64,000 nucleotides of DNA from CANKHJ01 sp035556495 (GTDB lineage Bacteria > Pseudomonadota > Alphaproteobacteria > Rhizobiales > Xanthobacteraceae): contig DATMEW010000074.1 in NCBI GenBank assembly GCA_035556495.1, forward strand, positions 1 to 64,000, written 5' to 3'. Numbering within the stretch: the stretch's first letter is position 1; every line of letters begins with the position of its first letter. The notes under the pieces are model-generated. The model was not told the DNA's origin. It saw only the letters and a list, made by a program, of their open reading frames with translations, and ran no database searches. A program made the translations under genes and the position numbers. Shown here piece by piece: positions 34,943-43,237 of this stretch.

Positions 34943-35224
34943 AATATGAACCTTTCTGGTCATTTGCCCCTGCCGGGGCGGCATTCCGATCACTACGGAT
35001 CGGTTGCCGATGTTCCATGGCGCAACCAAACACCGCGTAAAAAAACATGGTTAACGATTCAAGTTGGGTCAAATTTTCGATTTGTCGCGCACCAGTATGC
35101 CTCGCAAAAAATTAACTCTTTATTCATCATTTATTTACCGGCCATTAGGGTTAACCAAACATTATTGACACAGACGGCTCCGCGATGCCCGGACATCGCA
35201 CTGCTCATTCACGAGAGGCTTTCC
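34943..35224. promoter_or_regulatory. Divergent flagellin promoter region
   Basis: The 282-base AT-rich region includes TTAACCAT on the minus strand (35047-35054), GGGTTAACC near 35149-35155, TTGACA at 35165-35170, and TGCCG-GGG-CGGCA at 34971-34983, 29 bases before the first flagellin. No sigma-54 site with proper spacing could be found, so the promoter class of the flagellins is unclear. The leader lengths are compatible with FlbT-type mRNA regulation. Confidence 0.5.
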
Positions 35225-36724
35225 ATGGGCGACATTGTTCTTTCGGCGGGCGTGCGGCAGAATCTGCTGTCGTTGCAGAATACGGCTCACCTCATGGGCA
35301 TCACACAAAATCGCCTTGCCACCGGCAAGAAGGTCAATTCGGCTCTCGACAATCCGACCAACTTCTTCACATCGCAGTCCCTTCAAAACCGCGCCGGGGA
35401 TCTCAACGCCCTGCTCGACTCCATCGGCCAGGCTCAGCAGACGCTCGACGCAGCCAACAAGGGGCTTACCTCGCTCACCAAACTGGTCGAATCCGCCAAA
35501 TCCATCGTCAAGCAGGCGCGCCAGACCGCAGAGCCAACGACGAATACTTTCGCACCTGTGACGGTGACCGGCACCGCACAGACTGAAACGCTGGGCTCCA
35601 CCGGCAACGGAGCCGCCGTCACGCTGGCCGACAACACGACATATTCATTCACCGTAGAAGTGAACGGCGGTGCGGCAACGACGATCTCCTACACAACCGG
35701 CACTTCGGCAACAAACGCCGAACTGGTGGCCGGATTGCAGGGCGCCCTGGACACCGCCCTGGGCGCGGGCCGCATCACGGTAGCCGCCAACGACACGGAT
35801 GACGGACTTCGTCTGACCGCCGCAAATGCCGATACCGATTTCACGATTACGAGCGCCGCCAATTCCGGCCTGACAGCCGGAACTTATGCTTCCACCAGCC
35901 TGCTGGACAACATAATTGCCGGCGGCGGGATCGACGGCGCTTCGGGCCTGACCATCGCAGTCAACGGATCGGTTCCCCAGACCATCACCTTCGGTTCCGG
36001 CCCTGGTGAGATCTCGACAATGGCCGAGCTGAACGCCGCGCTCGCCAATATCAACGGACTCACGGCCAGCGTCTCCGGCACGACGTCCTCCTTCTCCATT
36101 GCCTCGGCTGCCGTGCAGACCAACCTGACCATGACCGCAACGGCTGGCGTCGAGACGGCGCTCGGCATTCCGGCCAGCTTCAACCAGAACGGCGCTCTTG
36201 TCTCCACCACGACGGTGAATCCTACCCGCGCCAATCTGCAAAGCGACTATAACGACATTCTCACCCAGATCGATGCGCTGGCGCGCGATGCTTCTTATAA
36301 CGGCATCAACCTGCTGACCGGCGATGACCTCAAGGTCGTCTTCAATGAGGAAGGCAGCAGCAATCTGATCATCAAAGGCGTGACGTTCAGCGCGGCGGGA
36401 CTCGGAATGACGCCGGCCACGGGAAATGCGTTCCAGTCCAATGCCGGCATCGACGGCTTTCTGTCACAGATCGATACCGCCCTGACGACACTGCGTACGC
36501 AGGCTTCCCGCTTCGGCGCGAATCTCAACACGGTGCAGACCCGCCAGGACTTCACCAAGCAGATGATCAACACGTTGCAGACCGGCGCTGACGCTCTGGT
36601 GCTGGCCGACACCAACGAGGAAGGCGCCAACCTGCTGGCACTGCAAACCCGCCAACAGCTTTCCAGCACCGCCCTCTCGATGGCGGCTCAAGCCGACCAG
36701 GCCGTGCTGCGGCTGTTCGGATAG
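35225..36724 (+). CDS. Flagellin (copy 2)
   Basis: 499 residues from ATG 35225 (MGDIVLSAGVRQNLLSLQNTAHLMGITQNRLATGKK), ending AAQADQAVLRLFG. Conserved ends are nearly identical to copy 1. The middle differs, with ATTISYTTGTSATNAELVAGLQGALD and GLTIAVNGSVPQTITFGSGPGEISTMAELNAALANI, a module also seen in FlgE. GAGAGG lies 8 bases upstream. flbT follows 20 bases downstream, so flagellin, flbT and flaF probably form one transcript. Confidence 0.95.
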   Translation: MGDIVLSAGVRQNLLSLQNTAHLMGITQNRLATGKKVNSALDNPTNFFTSQSLQNRAGDLNALLDSIGQAQQTLDAANKGLTSLTKLVESAKSIVKQARQTAEPTTNTFAPVTVTGTAQTETLGSTGNGAAVTLADNTTYSFTVEVNGGAATTISYTTGTSATNAELVAGLQGALDTALGAGRITVAANDTDDGLRLTAANADTDFTITSAANSGLTAGTYASTSLLDNIIAGGGIDGASGLTIAVNGSVPQTITFGSGPGEISTMAELNAALANINGLTASVSGTTSSFSIASAAVQTNLTMTATAGVETALGIPASFNQNGALVSTTTVNPTRANLQSDYNDILTQIDALARDASYNGINLLTGDDLKVVFNEEGSSNLIIKGVTFSAAGLGMTPATGNAFQSNAGIDGFLSQIDTALTTLRTQASRFGANLNTVQTRQDFTKQMINTLQTGADALVLADTNEEGANLLALQTRQQLSSTALSMAAQADQAVLRLFG

Positions 36725-36744
36725 ACCTTCTGAAAGGACGCCTC

Positions 36745-37179
36745 ATGGCCCTCAAAGTCGAACTGAAACCGGGTGAACGCATTCTGATCGGAGAATGCGT
36801 GATCACGAATGGCGATCAGCGAACGCGCTTCCTTCTGGAGGGGCGGGCGCCGATCCTGCGCGAGAAAGACATCATGACAGCGGAGCTGGCGGATACGCCG
36901 GCCAAGCGGATCTATCTCGCCATCCAGCTCATGTATACGTCGCAAGAACCTCAAGCTCATCATGACATCTATTTCACGCTGGTCCGGGACATCGTCACGG
37001 CGGCGCCCAGCATGTGGCCGCTGATCGAGAGCATCAATAATCAAATTTTAATTGGCGATCTTTATAAAGCGCTGAAGGAAGCCAAGCAGCTGATTTCCTA
37101 CGAGGGGGAGCTTCTCGAACATGCAAAGCGCGGCGCAGGCGTACGGCACGGTAGCGAAGCAGACCGCAAGTCCGCGTGA
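36745..37179 (+). CDS. flbT: Flagellin synthesis regulator FlbT
   Basis: 144 residues starting MALKVELKPGERILIGECVITNGDQRTRFLLEGRAPILREKDI and containing AKRIYLAIQLMYTSQ and NQILIGDLYKALKEAKQLISYE. FlbT binds the flagellin mRNA leader and adjusts its stability to flagellar assembly. Its 3' end overlaps flaF by 59 bases in a different frame, unusually long. Confidence 0.94.
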   Translation: MALKVELKPGERILIGECVITNGDQRTRFLLEGRAPILREKDIMTAELADTPAKRIYLAIQLMYTSQEPQAHHDIYFTLVRDIVTAAPSMWPLIESINNQILIGDLYKALKEAKQLISYEGELLEHAKRGAGVRHGSEADRKSA

Positions 37180-37483
37180 ACTAGAAGCCGATCTGCTGTT
37201 GCGGGCCGCGGCCCGCCTGCAATCCGCCAAAGATAGCTGGGAGACAGAGGGCACCCAGCTCAACGACGCCCTGCTCTACAATCGAAAGCTTTGGTCCATT
37301 TTTCTGTCATCGGTCACGAGCGCAGAACATCCGCTGCCCGCGGCAGTGCGCCAGAACGTTGCCAATCTCGGCATTTTCGTCATGAACCAGACCATGGCGC
37401 TGATGACTGACCCAAAGCCCACTCAGCTTTCATCGCTCATCAATATCAATCGCGAGCTCGCGATGGGCTTGCGCGGCCGCTGA
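37121..37483 (+). CDS. flaF: Flagellar biosynthesis regulator FlaF
   Basis: 120 residues: MQSAAQAYGTVAKQTASPRELEADLLLRAAARLQ, then DALLYNRKLWSIFLSSVTSAEHPLPAAVRQNVANLGIFVMNQT, matching FlaF, which works with FlbT in flagellin production and secretion. Its start lies inside flbT, 59 bases before the flbT stop. A terminator follows. Confidence 0.93.
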   Translation: MQSAAQAYGTVAKQTASPRELEADLLLRAAARLQSAKDSWETEGTQLNDALLYNRKLWSIFLSSVTSAEHPLPAAVRQNVANLGIFVMNQTMALMTDPKPTQLSSLININRELAMGLRGR

Positions 37484-37507
37484 AAAGCCAAGCCATATCG
37501 ATACAGA

Positions 37508-37534
37508 AAAGCCCCGGAGATGATCCGGGGCTTT
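37508..37534. terminator. Bidirectional terminator between flaF and flgL
   Basis: AAAGCCCCGGA and TCCGGGGCTTT pair perfectly (11 bp) around a 5-base loop. It sits between two converging transcripts and would serve both. Confidence 0.8.
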
Positions 37535-37576
37535 CCTGCATCTGGCCTCGCCGGCACGGCAAACGTGGCGACCGCA

Positions 37577-39067
37577 TCACAACATATTCACCAGATTGAT
37601 CTGATACAGCATGCTGGTCGTCTGGAGTGATGCCTGGAGCCTCGTTTGCAGCGCCAGAAGTTTCACTGCCGTTTCTTCCGTGGTTACCCCTTCGATTCCC
37701 GCAAGCATCTCGCTGACCATGCTGCCGGTCTGCTGATGGCGCTCCTTGGCGGCGGCAATCGAGGTCTGCGCGCCGGCAAGCTCGGCCTGAATGCTGGCGA
37801 TTGAGCCCGACGCGCTGCTCGCGCCCAGCGCTGCGCCCGCGCGGGAGTTCAGCGCCACGCTTCGCGTCGTGGCGTTGGGGTCGTCCGCCGAGAAGGACAC
37901 CGCCGCCAGCACCGCGACATTCTGCAACGTCCGGCGCAGCGCGTCTTCGTCGGCCCGCGCGCCGTATGAGATCGTGACCGAATTGTCGATGCGTGCGGTC
38001 GCGCTGGCGCGCGCCGGATCGGAACTGTCTTCGCCCGTATACCACTTGACCGTCCGGCCGGCCGTATCGGCCACGGCCGCGGTCGCCGTCTCGAATGGGG
38101 GTCCATCCACGCGCAATGGCGGATCGCTGGCGAAGAAGTCGTTGCCCGCCGCCATGGCGGAGGCCGCCGTCAGCGCCGTGTCCGCCAGCGCGCCAAGCGA
38201 GCTTCCCAGCGCCGCTTGCAGGCTTGCGGCCGTGTCCGCCGCAGTCGCGCCGATGGTGAATTCACCGGGGCCGGGCGTTTGCGACGCGGTCGCAGTCAAT
38301 TTGACCGTTTCGACAGTGCCATCCGGCAGCGTCAGCGCAATCTCAACTTCGCTTCCCGGCGTGGGATTGGCCGCCACGTCGATCGTCACCCCGGCCGGCG
38401 AACCGGAAGGGCCACTGACGATTATCGCGGCAGTATTCGACGATATGCCGCTTATCTTGAAGCCATAAGGCGAACCGGCGGCATCCTCCGCCAGCGCGAC
38501 CGTTGTCGCAGCCGGCGTGGAAACAACCAGACGTCCCCGCCCATCAGAGCCGAGATCCGCCAGCCGGCGCTCATCGATGACCTGCCGCAGGCCGTCCTGG
38601 CCCGCGACGCCATCCAGAATCGCATTCACATTGGCCACAGCCGGCTGATCCGTCGCGCGACCGGAAAAGAGATACCGCTCGCCGGCGCGGGTGTTCAGCA
38701 AGCCGACGATCTCGCCCAGGGCGTTGGTCGCGCCTTTCTGGACGAAAATGCCTTCCTCATTGGTCATCGTGGTGGACTTGAGCGCCGCGCCCTTGATCTC
38801 ATCCGACAACTTTGCAATCCGGCCCAGCGCGCTCTGTTGCAGATCGATCCGCATCCCGACATTCGTGATGGTGTCGGAGAAAGCCGAAATGGCCGAAAGC
38901 TGCGAGCGCAGACCGACGCTCACCCCACGGCCGAGACCAAGACCCGCATAGGTCTCCGACTTCTGGCCCGTGCCGAGCTGGCGCTGAAGGTCGCCGAACT
39001 GGCGCCGCATATCCACGAGCGACTGGACCGCAAGACGGGTGTTCGCGCCAACGCTGTTAATGCTCAT
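37577..39067 (-). CDS. flgL: Hook-filament junction protein FlgL (HAP3)
   Basis: 496 residues, larger than the roughly 300-residue classical FlgL because of a central insertion. The N-terminal MSINSVGANTRLAVQSLVDMRRQFGDLQRQLGTGQKSETYAGL and the C-terminal TSIAAAKERHQQTGSMVSEMLAGIEGVTTEETAVKLLALQTRLQASLQTTSMLYQINLVNML flank it. The middle carries a beta-rich Gly/Ala/Thr segment (about residues 190-400) like hook IN modules. It is the last gene of flgE-flgK-flgL. Confidence 0.92.
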   Translation of the reverse strand: MSINSVGANTRLAVQSLVDMRRQFGDLQRQLGTGQKSETYAGLGLGRGVSVGLRSQLSAISAFSDTITNVGMRIDLQQSALGRIAKLSDEIKGAALKSTTMTNEEGIFVQKGATNALGEIVGLLNTRAGERYLFSGRATDQPAVANVNAILDGVAGQDGLRQVIDERRLADLGSDGRGRLVVSTPAATTVALAEDAAGSPYGFKISGISSNTAAIIVSGPSGSPAGVTIDVAANPTPGSEVEIALTLPDGTVETVKLTATASQTPGPGEFTIGATAADTAASLQAALGSSLGALADTALTAASAMAAGNDFFASDPPLRVDGPPFETATAAVADTAGRTVKWYTGEDSSDPARASATARIDNSVTISYGARADEDALRRTLQNVAVLAAVSFSADDPNATTRSVALNSRAGAALGASSASGSIASIQAELAGAQTSIAAAKERHQQTGSMVSEMLAGIEGVTTEETAVKLLALQTRLQASLQTTSMLYQINLVNML

Positions 39068-39083
39068 TGCCCGATCCCCCGGC

Positions 39084-40943
39084 TCACATCCGCAGCAGTA
39101 TGTCGATCATGTCCCGGACGGTGGTCATCACCCGGGCATTCGCGGCATAGGCATTCTGAAGATTGAGCAGCGTCGCCATTTCCACATCGATATTCACCGC
39201 GGCCTTTTCATCGAAGCGCTGCTGCATCGAATTGAGAACCAGCGCCTGCCCCTCGCTCAGGCTTTGGGCGGATGCCGCCGCATCGCCCTGAATGCTGACG
39301 ACCTGACGCATGAAAGACGACAGCGACCCGCTATACGGCGTGGCGGGGGAACCGATGCCGGATTGCGGCGAATAGTCGAGGGACGACTGCGTCAATCGCT
39401 CAAGAATGAAAGCGGGGCGCGTCGCATCTCCGGCCAGCGTTCCCGCATCATACATCACGAGACGGGACGGGTCCGCGATCAAATCGGAATTGACCGAGAG
39501 GCGGCCGGCAAGCCCCACGCGCTGGTGTCCGCCGGAGGTGATGGCGCCGGTATAAAGATCGTTACCGTCCGTGAAGAAGGGAAGCTGCACGCTGCCACCT
39601 GCAAACCCGCTTTCAGTCGTCGTTGCAGTAACGGAAGACAGCGAAATACGATTGAAACTGCCGTCGTCGAGAACGCGCAGCGTCTGGCCGGCGGGATTCG
39701 CGAACGACAGGCCGGTATTGCCAAGCGCGGCATTCAACTGATTCACGACCGACGCCATACCGCCCGAAAAGTCGATACCGATGGTGCGGCTGGTCGAGCT
39801 TTGGGCGCTGTCGAGCGGCAGGGCGGCGGGATCATCAACGCGGACAAGCGAGATGGTCCGCCGGGTGTTGGTCAGCGTGTCCAGATAGTCGATGGTGACC
39901 TGATTGCCGGCGACAAGCCCGCCGATATCGACATCAAAGCCGTCCTGCGCACCCACCGAGACGGGCGCGCCGGCGGTGGTCGTGTCCGAAAGAGCGCGCG
40001 CCAGTGTCGCGGCGATCTCGTCGAGCTGCGCCTGCGCCTCCACCAAAGTGGTGTCACGCATTTCGAGATAGGCGGCCATCTCTCCGGAGCGGATCGATTT
40101 GTTCGCGATGAGGTCGATATCCGCCCCGCCACTGGTCGTCAGCGTCAGCGTCCCGACGCCGCGCTTGGACGGCTCCGCATTCCATTGAGCTGTTGCGCCG
40201 ATCGTCGTCTGGGCATCGAACCGCAACTGCGCCGCCTCCAGACCGACGAGCTGAATCCCGGAATTCGTGAAGACCGTGATCTGGTTGTTGCCTGTGGACA
40301 CCGTCTTGATGTCCATGATCTGAGACAGTTCGCTGATCTTGCGATCGCGTTCATCCAGAAGCGTGGCCGTGGTGGCATCGTTCGCACCGGAAGCCCCGAG
40401 CTTCCAGTTGATCTCCGCAATCCGCTTCATCGCAGCGTTGGCGCGCGCCGTTGCATCGGCCAAGCCCAGTTCGGCATCGTTGCGCAGACCCTGGATGGTG
40501 CTGGACATCGTGTTGAGCTGCTGCGCAAGCACCTGGGCGCTGCCCAGCACCGCCGTTCGCGCAGCCGCGGAGTCCGGGCTGGTCGCCAGCGAAGACAACG
40601 ATTCCGTAAACTTGTCGAAAATGCTCGTCAGCGCTGTCGAGGATCCCGGCACGCCATAAACTGCCTGAAGACGCGTATAGAATTCAGCGCGCAATCCGGC
40701 ATAGCTCGCGCCCGAGGATTCGGTCTGAAGCTGACGTTGAAGATACTGATCCAGTTCGCGATTGATGCCGGCAAGACGGACACTAATGCCGCCTTCACCC
40801 GCTGCTGCAACAACCTGGATCGGCGTCTTGCGGACGTAGCCCGGCGTATCGGCATTGGCCACGTTGCCGGCAACGATGGACATGCCGGCTTGCGTTGCGC
40901 GCAGGCCGGCCGAAGCTGCGGAAAGCGCTTGCGAAAGGCTCAT
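39084..40943 (-). CDS. flgK: Hook-filament junction protein FlgK (HAP1)
   Basis: 619 residues with N-terminal SLSQALSAASAGLRATQAGMSIVAGNVANADTPGYVRK, a helical middle (LQAVYGVPGSSTALTSIFDKFTESLSSLATSPDSAAARTAVL), and the C-terminal VNIDVEMATLLNLQNAYAANARVMTTVRDMIDILLRM. Length is close to family average. It lies between flgE (42-base gap) and flgL (16-base gap). Confidence 0.95.
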   Translation of the reverse strand: MSLSQALSAASAGLRATQAGMSIVAGNVANADTPGYVRKTPIQVVAAAGEGGISVRLAGINRELDQYLQRQLQTESSGASYAGLRAEFYTRLQAVYGVPGSSTALTSIFDKFTESLSSLATSPDSAAARTAVLGSAQVLAQQLNTMSSTIQGLRNDAELGLADATARANAAMKRIAEINWKLGASGANDATTATLLDERDRKISELSQIMDIKTVSTGNNQITVFTNSGIQLVGLEAAQLRFDAQTTIGATAQWNAEPSKRGVGTLTLTTSGGADIDLIANKSIRSGEMAAYLEMRDTTLVEAQAQLDEIAATLARALSDTTTAGAPVSVGAQDGFDVDIGGLVAGNQVTIDYLDTLTNTRRTISLVRVDDPAALPLDSAQSSTSRTIGIDFSGGMASVVNQLNAALGNTGLSFANPAGQTLRVLDDGSFNRISLSSVTATTTESGFAGGSVQLPFFTDGNDLYTGAITSGGHQRVGLAGRLSVNSDLIADPSRLVMYDAGTLAGDATRPAFILERLTQSSLDYSPQSGIGSPATPYSGSLSSFMRQVVSIQGDAAASAQSLSEGQALVLNSMQQRFDEKAAVNIDVEMATLLNLQNAYAANARVMTTVRDMIDILLRM

Positions 40944-40985
40944 GCGCGCAATGCCTCTGTCAGGATGAGTGCCCCGCCGTCATGC

Positions 40986-42983
40986 CTAGCGCAGCATGTT
41001 CAGTAGGTCTTGAACCATCTGGTTGCTGCTGGTGATGACCTTCGTATTCGCCGAATAGGCCTGCTGCGTGATGATCAGCTTGGTGAACTCGTCCGCGATG
41101 TCGGTGTTCGACCCCTCAAGGGTTGAGCCGATGATCTGGCCCGTCCCGCCATAGATGGCGACGCCGGACTCGGCCGTTGCTTCGAACGCGCCGCCGTCCA
41201 GCCGCTTCAGGTAGTTCGCGCCCTGGAAGTTGGCGAGGGTGATCTCGGCGAGATCGATGGTGCGGCCGTTGGAATAGGTGCCGACGATCCGGCCTTTGTC
41301 GCTGACCGAGATCCCCTGGAGATCTCCCGCCGGAAAGCCGTTCTGCTGCAACAGATTGATCTGCGCAAGACCATTGGCATCGGCGAAATGAGTAACTCCG
41401 CCGACACCATGAGACATGGTCAGGTTTCCAAGGCTGACTCCGTTGACGGTCACGTTCTGAAGCTGAACGTTGGCGACCGGAGGGTCCATCTGCCGGTTTG
41501 CGCCGAAAGTGTAGTCAACGCCCACGTTCTTCCAGGCGACATCCGAGCCCGTGGCCCCGCTGTTCACCTGATAGAACATATTCCAGGTATCGGTTCCACC
41601 ATAAGTCGAGGATGCCGTCTTGACCCAGCGGACCTGGATATTCACCGGCGCGCCGGAGGCATCATAGGCGGTGACCGCTCCACCGCCGATCGAGGAATTG
41701 AGAAACGCGTTCACATCGTCGCCGATGACGCTTCCGTCGGACGGAACGGCGCTGGCAACCTGAAGGCCGAAATTCGCCGGCGTCGCGGTGCCGCCGACAG
41801 AAACGCTATCGGTCATGTTGCCGGCAGTGATCGTGATATTGCCGTTGGCCGTATTCACCGTAGCCGCGCCGCCGGTAAGACCGCCAAGCGCGGCGCTCAG
41901 TTGCGCAAGCGTGGACACCTCGCCCGTCCCGGTCCCGAAAGTGATGGTCAGCGGAGGATTGCCTCCCACCGTGATCGTCATCGTCTGGCCGGCGGAGGCA
42001 ATGCTCTGGCTCAGCAGATTGGTCGGATTCGCCACGCCGACGCCGAGACCCAATTCACCCAGCACGCCGAGGGAGCTGGCTGCGCCGATCGTTACCGCGG
42101 TGTGAGCATCCCCCCCGGTCAGAACAAGCTGATTGGAAGAATTCAGCGATGCGCTGACGCCGGTCGTGCCGGTCTGGGCGTTGATCGCAGCCAGCACGGC
42201 CGCCGCATCGCTGCCGGGCGCGACCGGAATGCTGACGCCGTTGAGTTCCAACGTTCCGCCGGCCGATGCCAGAGCGGAGATATCGCTCGTGCCGGCCGAA
42301 ATCGCGGCTGCGTCCGGCAGGACGTTCGCGCCGTTACCGATGAGCCGCGCCGGCTGTGGCGGCCCGGCCAGCGGGTTTGAAATGAAGCTGGCGGGATTGA
42401 TCAGTTCCGAACCCGGAACGTTCTTGTCCGCATTCAGGGTCTGCGGATAGCTCGGCAAATTCAGCCTGTAGTCGATCTGGGTCGAAGGCTGCGCCGGCAG
42501 AAAATCGGTCTTGAACTGAAGCAACTGCGGGACGCTGCCGGCCGGATTCCCCGTGGATGGATCTATCGGAACGCCGAGAAGATAGTAACCTGCGCCATTG
42601 ACCAGATAGCCGTTCTTGTCCGGAGCGAAGTCGCCGCGCCGGGAATAGAGATCAATGCCATCGAAGGACGGTTGCCCATCCATGTAACCGGAGGGCTTCT
42701 GCACAACAAAGAAGCCTGCTCCATTGATCGCCATCGACGTGCTGAGAGATGAGGCCTGCAAATCTCCCTGAACGGTGTTCGTCGCGCGAGACTGCGCGGT
42801 GACGCTGCCCGCCAGTTGCCGGTTGCGGCTGCTATCCGGGATCAGGTCCTGAAAGCTGGTGTCCATCCGCTTGAAAGCGGTGGTCTGCGAATTCGCAATA
42901 TTGCCCGATACGTTTTCAAGGGCGAAAGCCTGCGCGCGCATACCCGCCACGGCTGTCGTGAGAGCGCCAAAAATACCCATCAC
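40986..42983 (-). CDS. flgE: Flagellar hook protein FlgE with duplicated hook/filament insertion modules
   Basis: 665 residues. N-terminal GIFGALTTAVAGMRAQAFALENVSGNIANSQTTAFKRMDTSFQDLIP and C-terminal FTKLIITQQAYSANTKVITSSNQMVQDLLNMLR are standard. An insertion (about residues 235-410) contains a hook IN-like repeat and a module ITVGGNPPLTITFGTGTGEV that is also found in flagellin copy 2. The gene begins a unit with its own sigma-54 promoter, 57 bases upstream. Confidence 0.95.
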   Translation of the reverse strand: MMGIFGALTTAVAGMRAQAFALENVSGNIANSQTTAFKRMDTSFQDLIPDSSRNRQLAGSVTAQSRATNTVQGDLQASSLSTSMAINGAGFFVVQKPSGYMDGQPSFDGIDLYSRRGDFAPDKNGYLVNGAGYYLLGVPIDPSTGNPAGSVPQLLQFKTDFLPAQPSTQIDYRLNLPSYPQTLNADKNVPGSELINPASFISNPLAGPPQPARLIGNGANVLPDAAAISAGTSDISALASAGGTLELNGVSIPVAPGSDAAAVLAAINAQTGTTGVSASLNSSNQLVLTGGDAHTAVTIGAASSLGVLGELGLGVGVANPTNLLSQSIASAGQTMTITVGGNPPLTITFGTGTGEVSTLAQLSAALGGLTGGAATVNTANGNITITAGNMTDSVSVGGTATPANFGLQVASAVPSDGSVIGDDVNAFLNSSIGGGAVTAYDASGAPVNIQVRWVKTASSTYGGTDTWNMFYQVNSGATGSDVAWKNVGVDYTFGANRQMDPPVANVQLQNVTVNGVSLGNLTMSHGVGGVTHFADANGLAQINLLQQNGFPAGDLQGISVSDKGRIVGTYSNGRTIDLAEITLANFQGANYLKRLDGGAFEATAESGVAIYGGTGQIIGSTLEGSNTDIADEFTKLIITQQAYSANTKVITSSNQMVQDLLNMLR

Positions 42984-43039
42984 CTGGCTCCGACTGCTTG
43001 AGCGCCGCGAACAGATGCGGCCTCGTCCATGCGAAGGAT

Positions 43040-43056
43040 CGCAAGGGTCGTGCCAG
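43040..43056 (-). promoter_or_regulatory. Sigma-54 promoter of flgE-flgK-flgL
   Basis: The minus strand reads CTGGCACGACCCTTGCG, with a full -24 element (TGGCACG) and -12 element (TTGC), and GG-N10-GC spacing. It is the best RpoN site in the window. Confidence 0.85.
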
Positions 43057-43107
43057 AAATTATCTATTGATAATCAAGAAGATATAAGAGTTTCTGTCGA
43101 AATCCGA

Positions 43108-43142
43108 CCGGCAGAAACGGCCCTGCCCGGCAATTTCTGCCG
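43108..43142 (-). promoter_or_regulatory. Candidate FlbD (ftr-type) enhancers for flgE
   Basis: CGGCA-ATTTC-TGCCG at 43128-43142 is a perfect 5-base inverted repeat with 5-base spacer. A second copy-like half-site, CCGGCAGAAACGG, lies at 43108-43120. They lie 55-90 bases upstream of the -24 element on the minus strand. Confidence 0.6.
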
Positions 43143-43237
43143 CTGCCAAGACACCTTTCGTGCCGGCAGTCGCGGACCGGGCCGCGGCCGCCTTCCTCAA
43201 GCGTGAAGCATCAGACTTGCGGGGGAACCGGCGAGGC

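Noticed and set aside
35165..35170. TTGACA as a housekeeping -35 element for flagellin copy 2
   Set aside because: No -10 element is found at normal spacing.
35191..35204. GG-N10-GC upstream of flagellin copy 2
   Set aside because: The -24 element is poor (GGACAT), and the predicted start would fall inside the ribosome binding site, 9 bases before the ATG.
39039..41006. 655-codon open frame on the plus strand
   Set aside because: Opposite flgK, with no motif or ribosome binding site. FlgK is certain from its conserved ends.
41388..42380. 330-codon open frame on the plus strand
   Set aside because: Antisense to flgE, and its composition reflects the GC bias of the coding strand.
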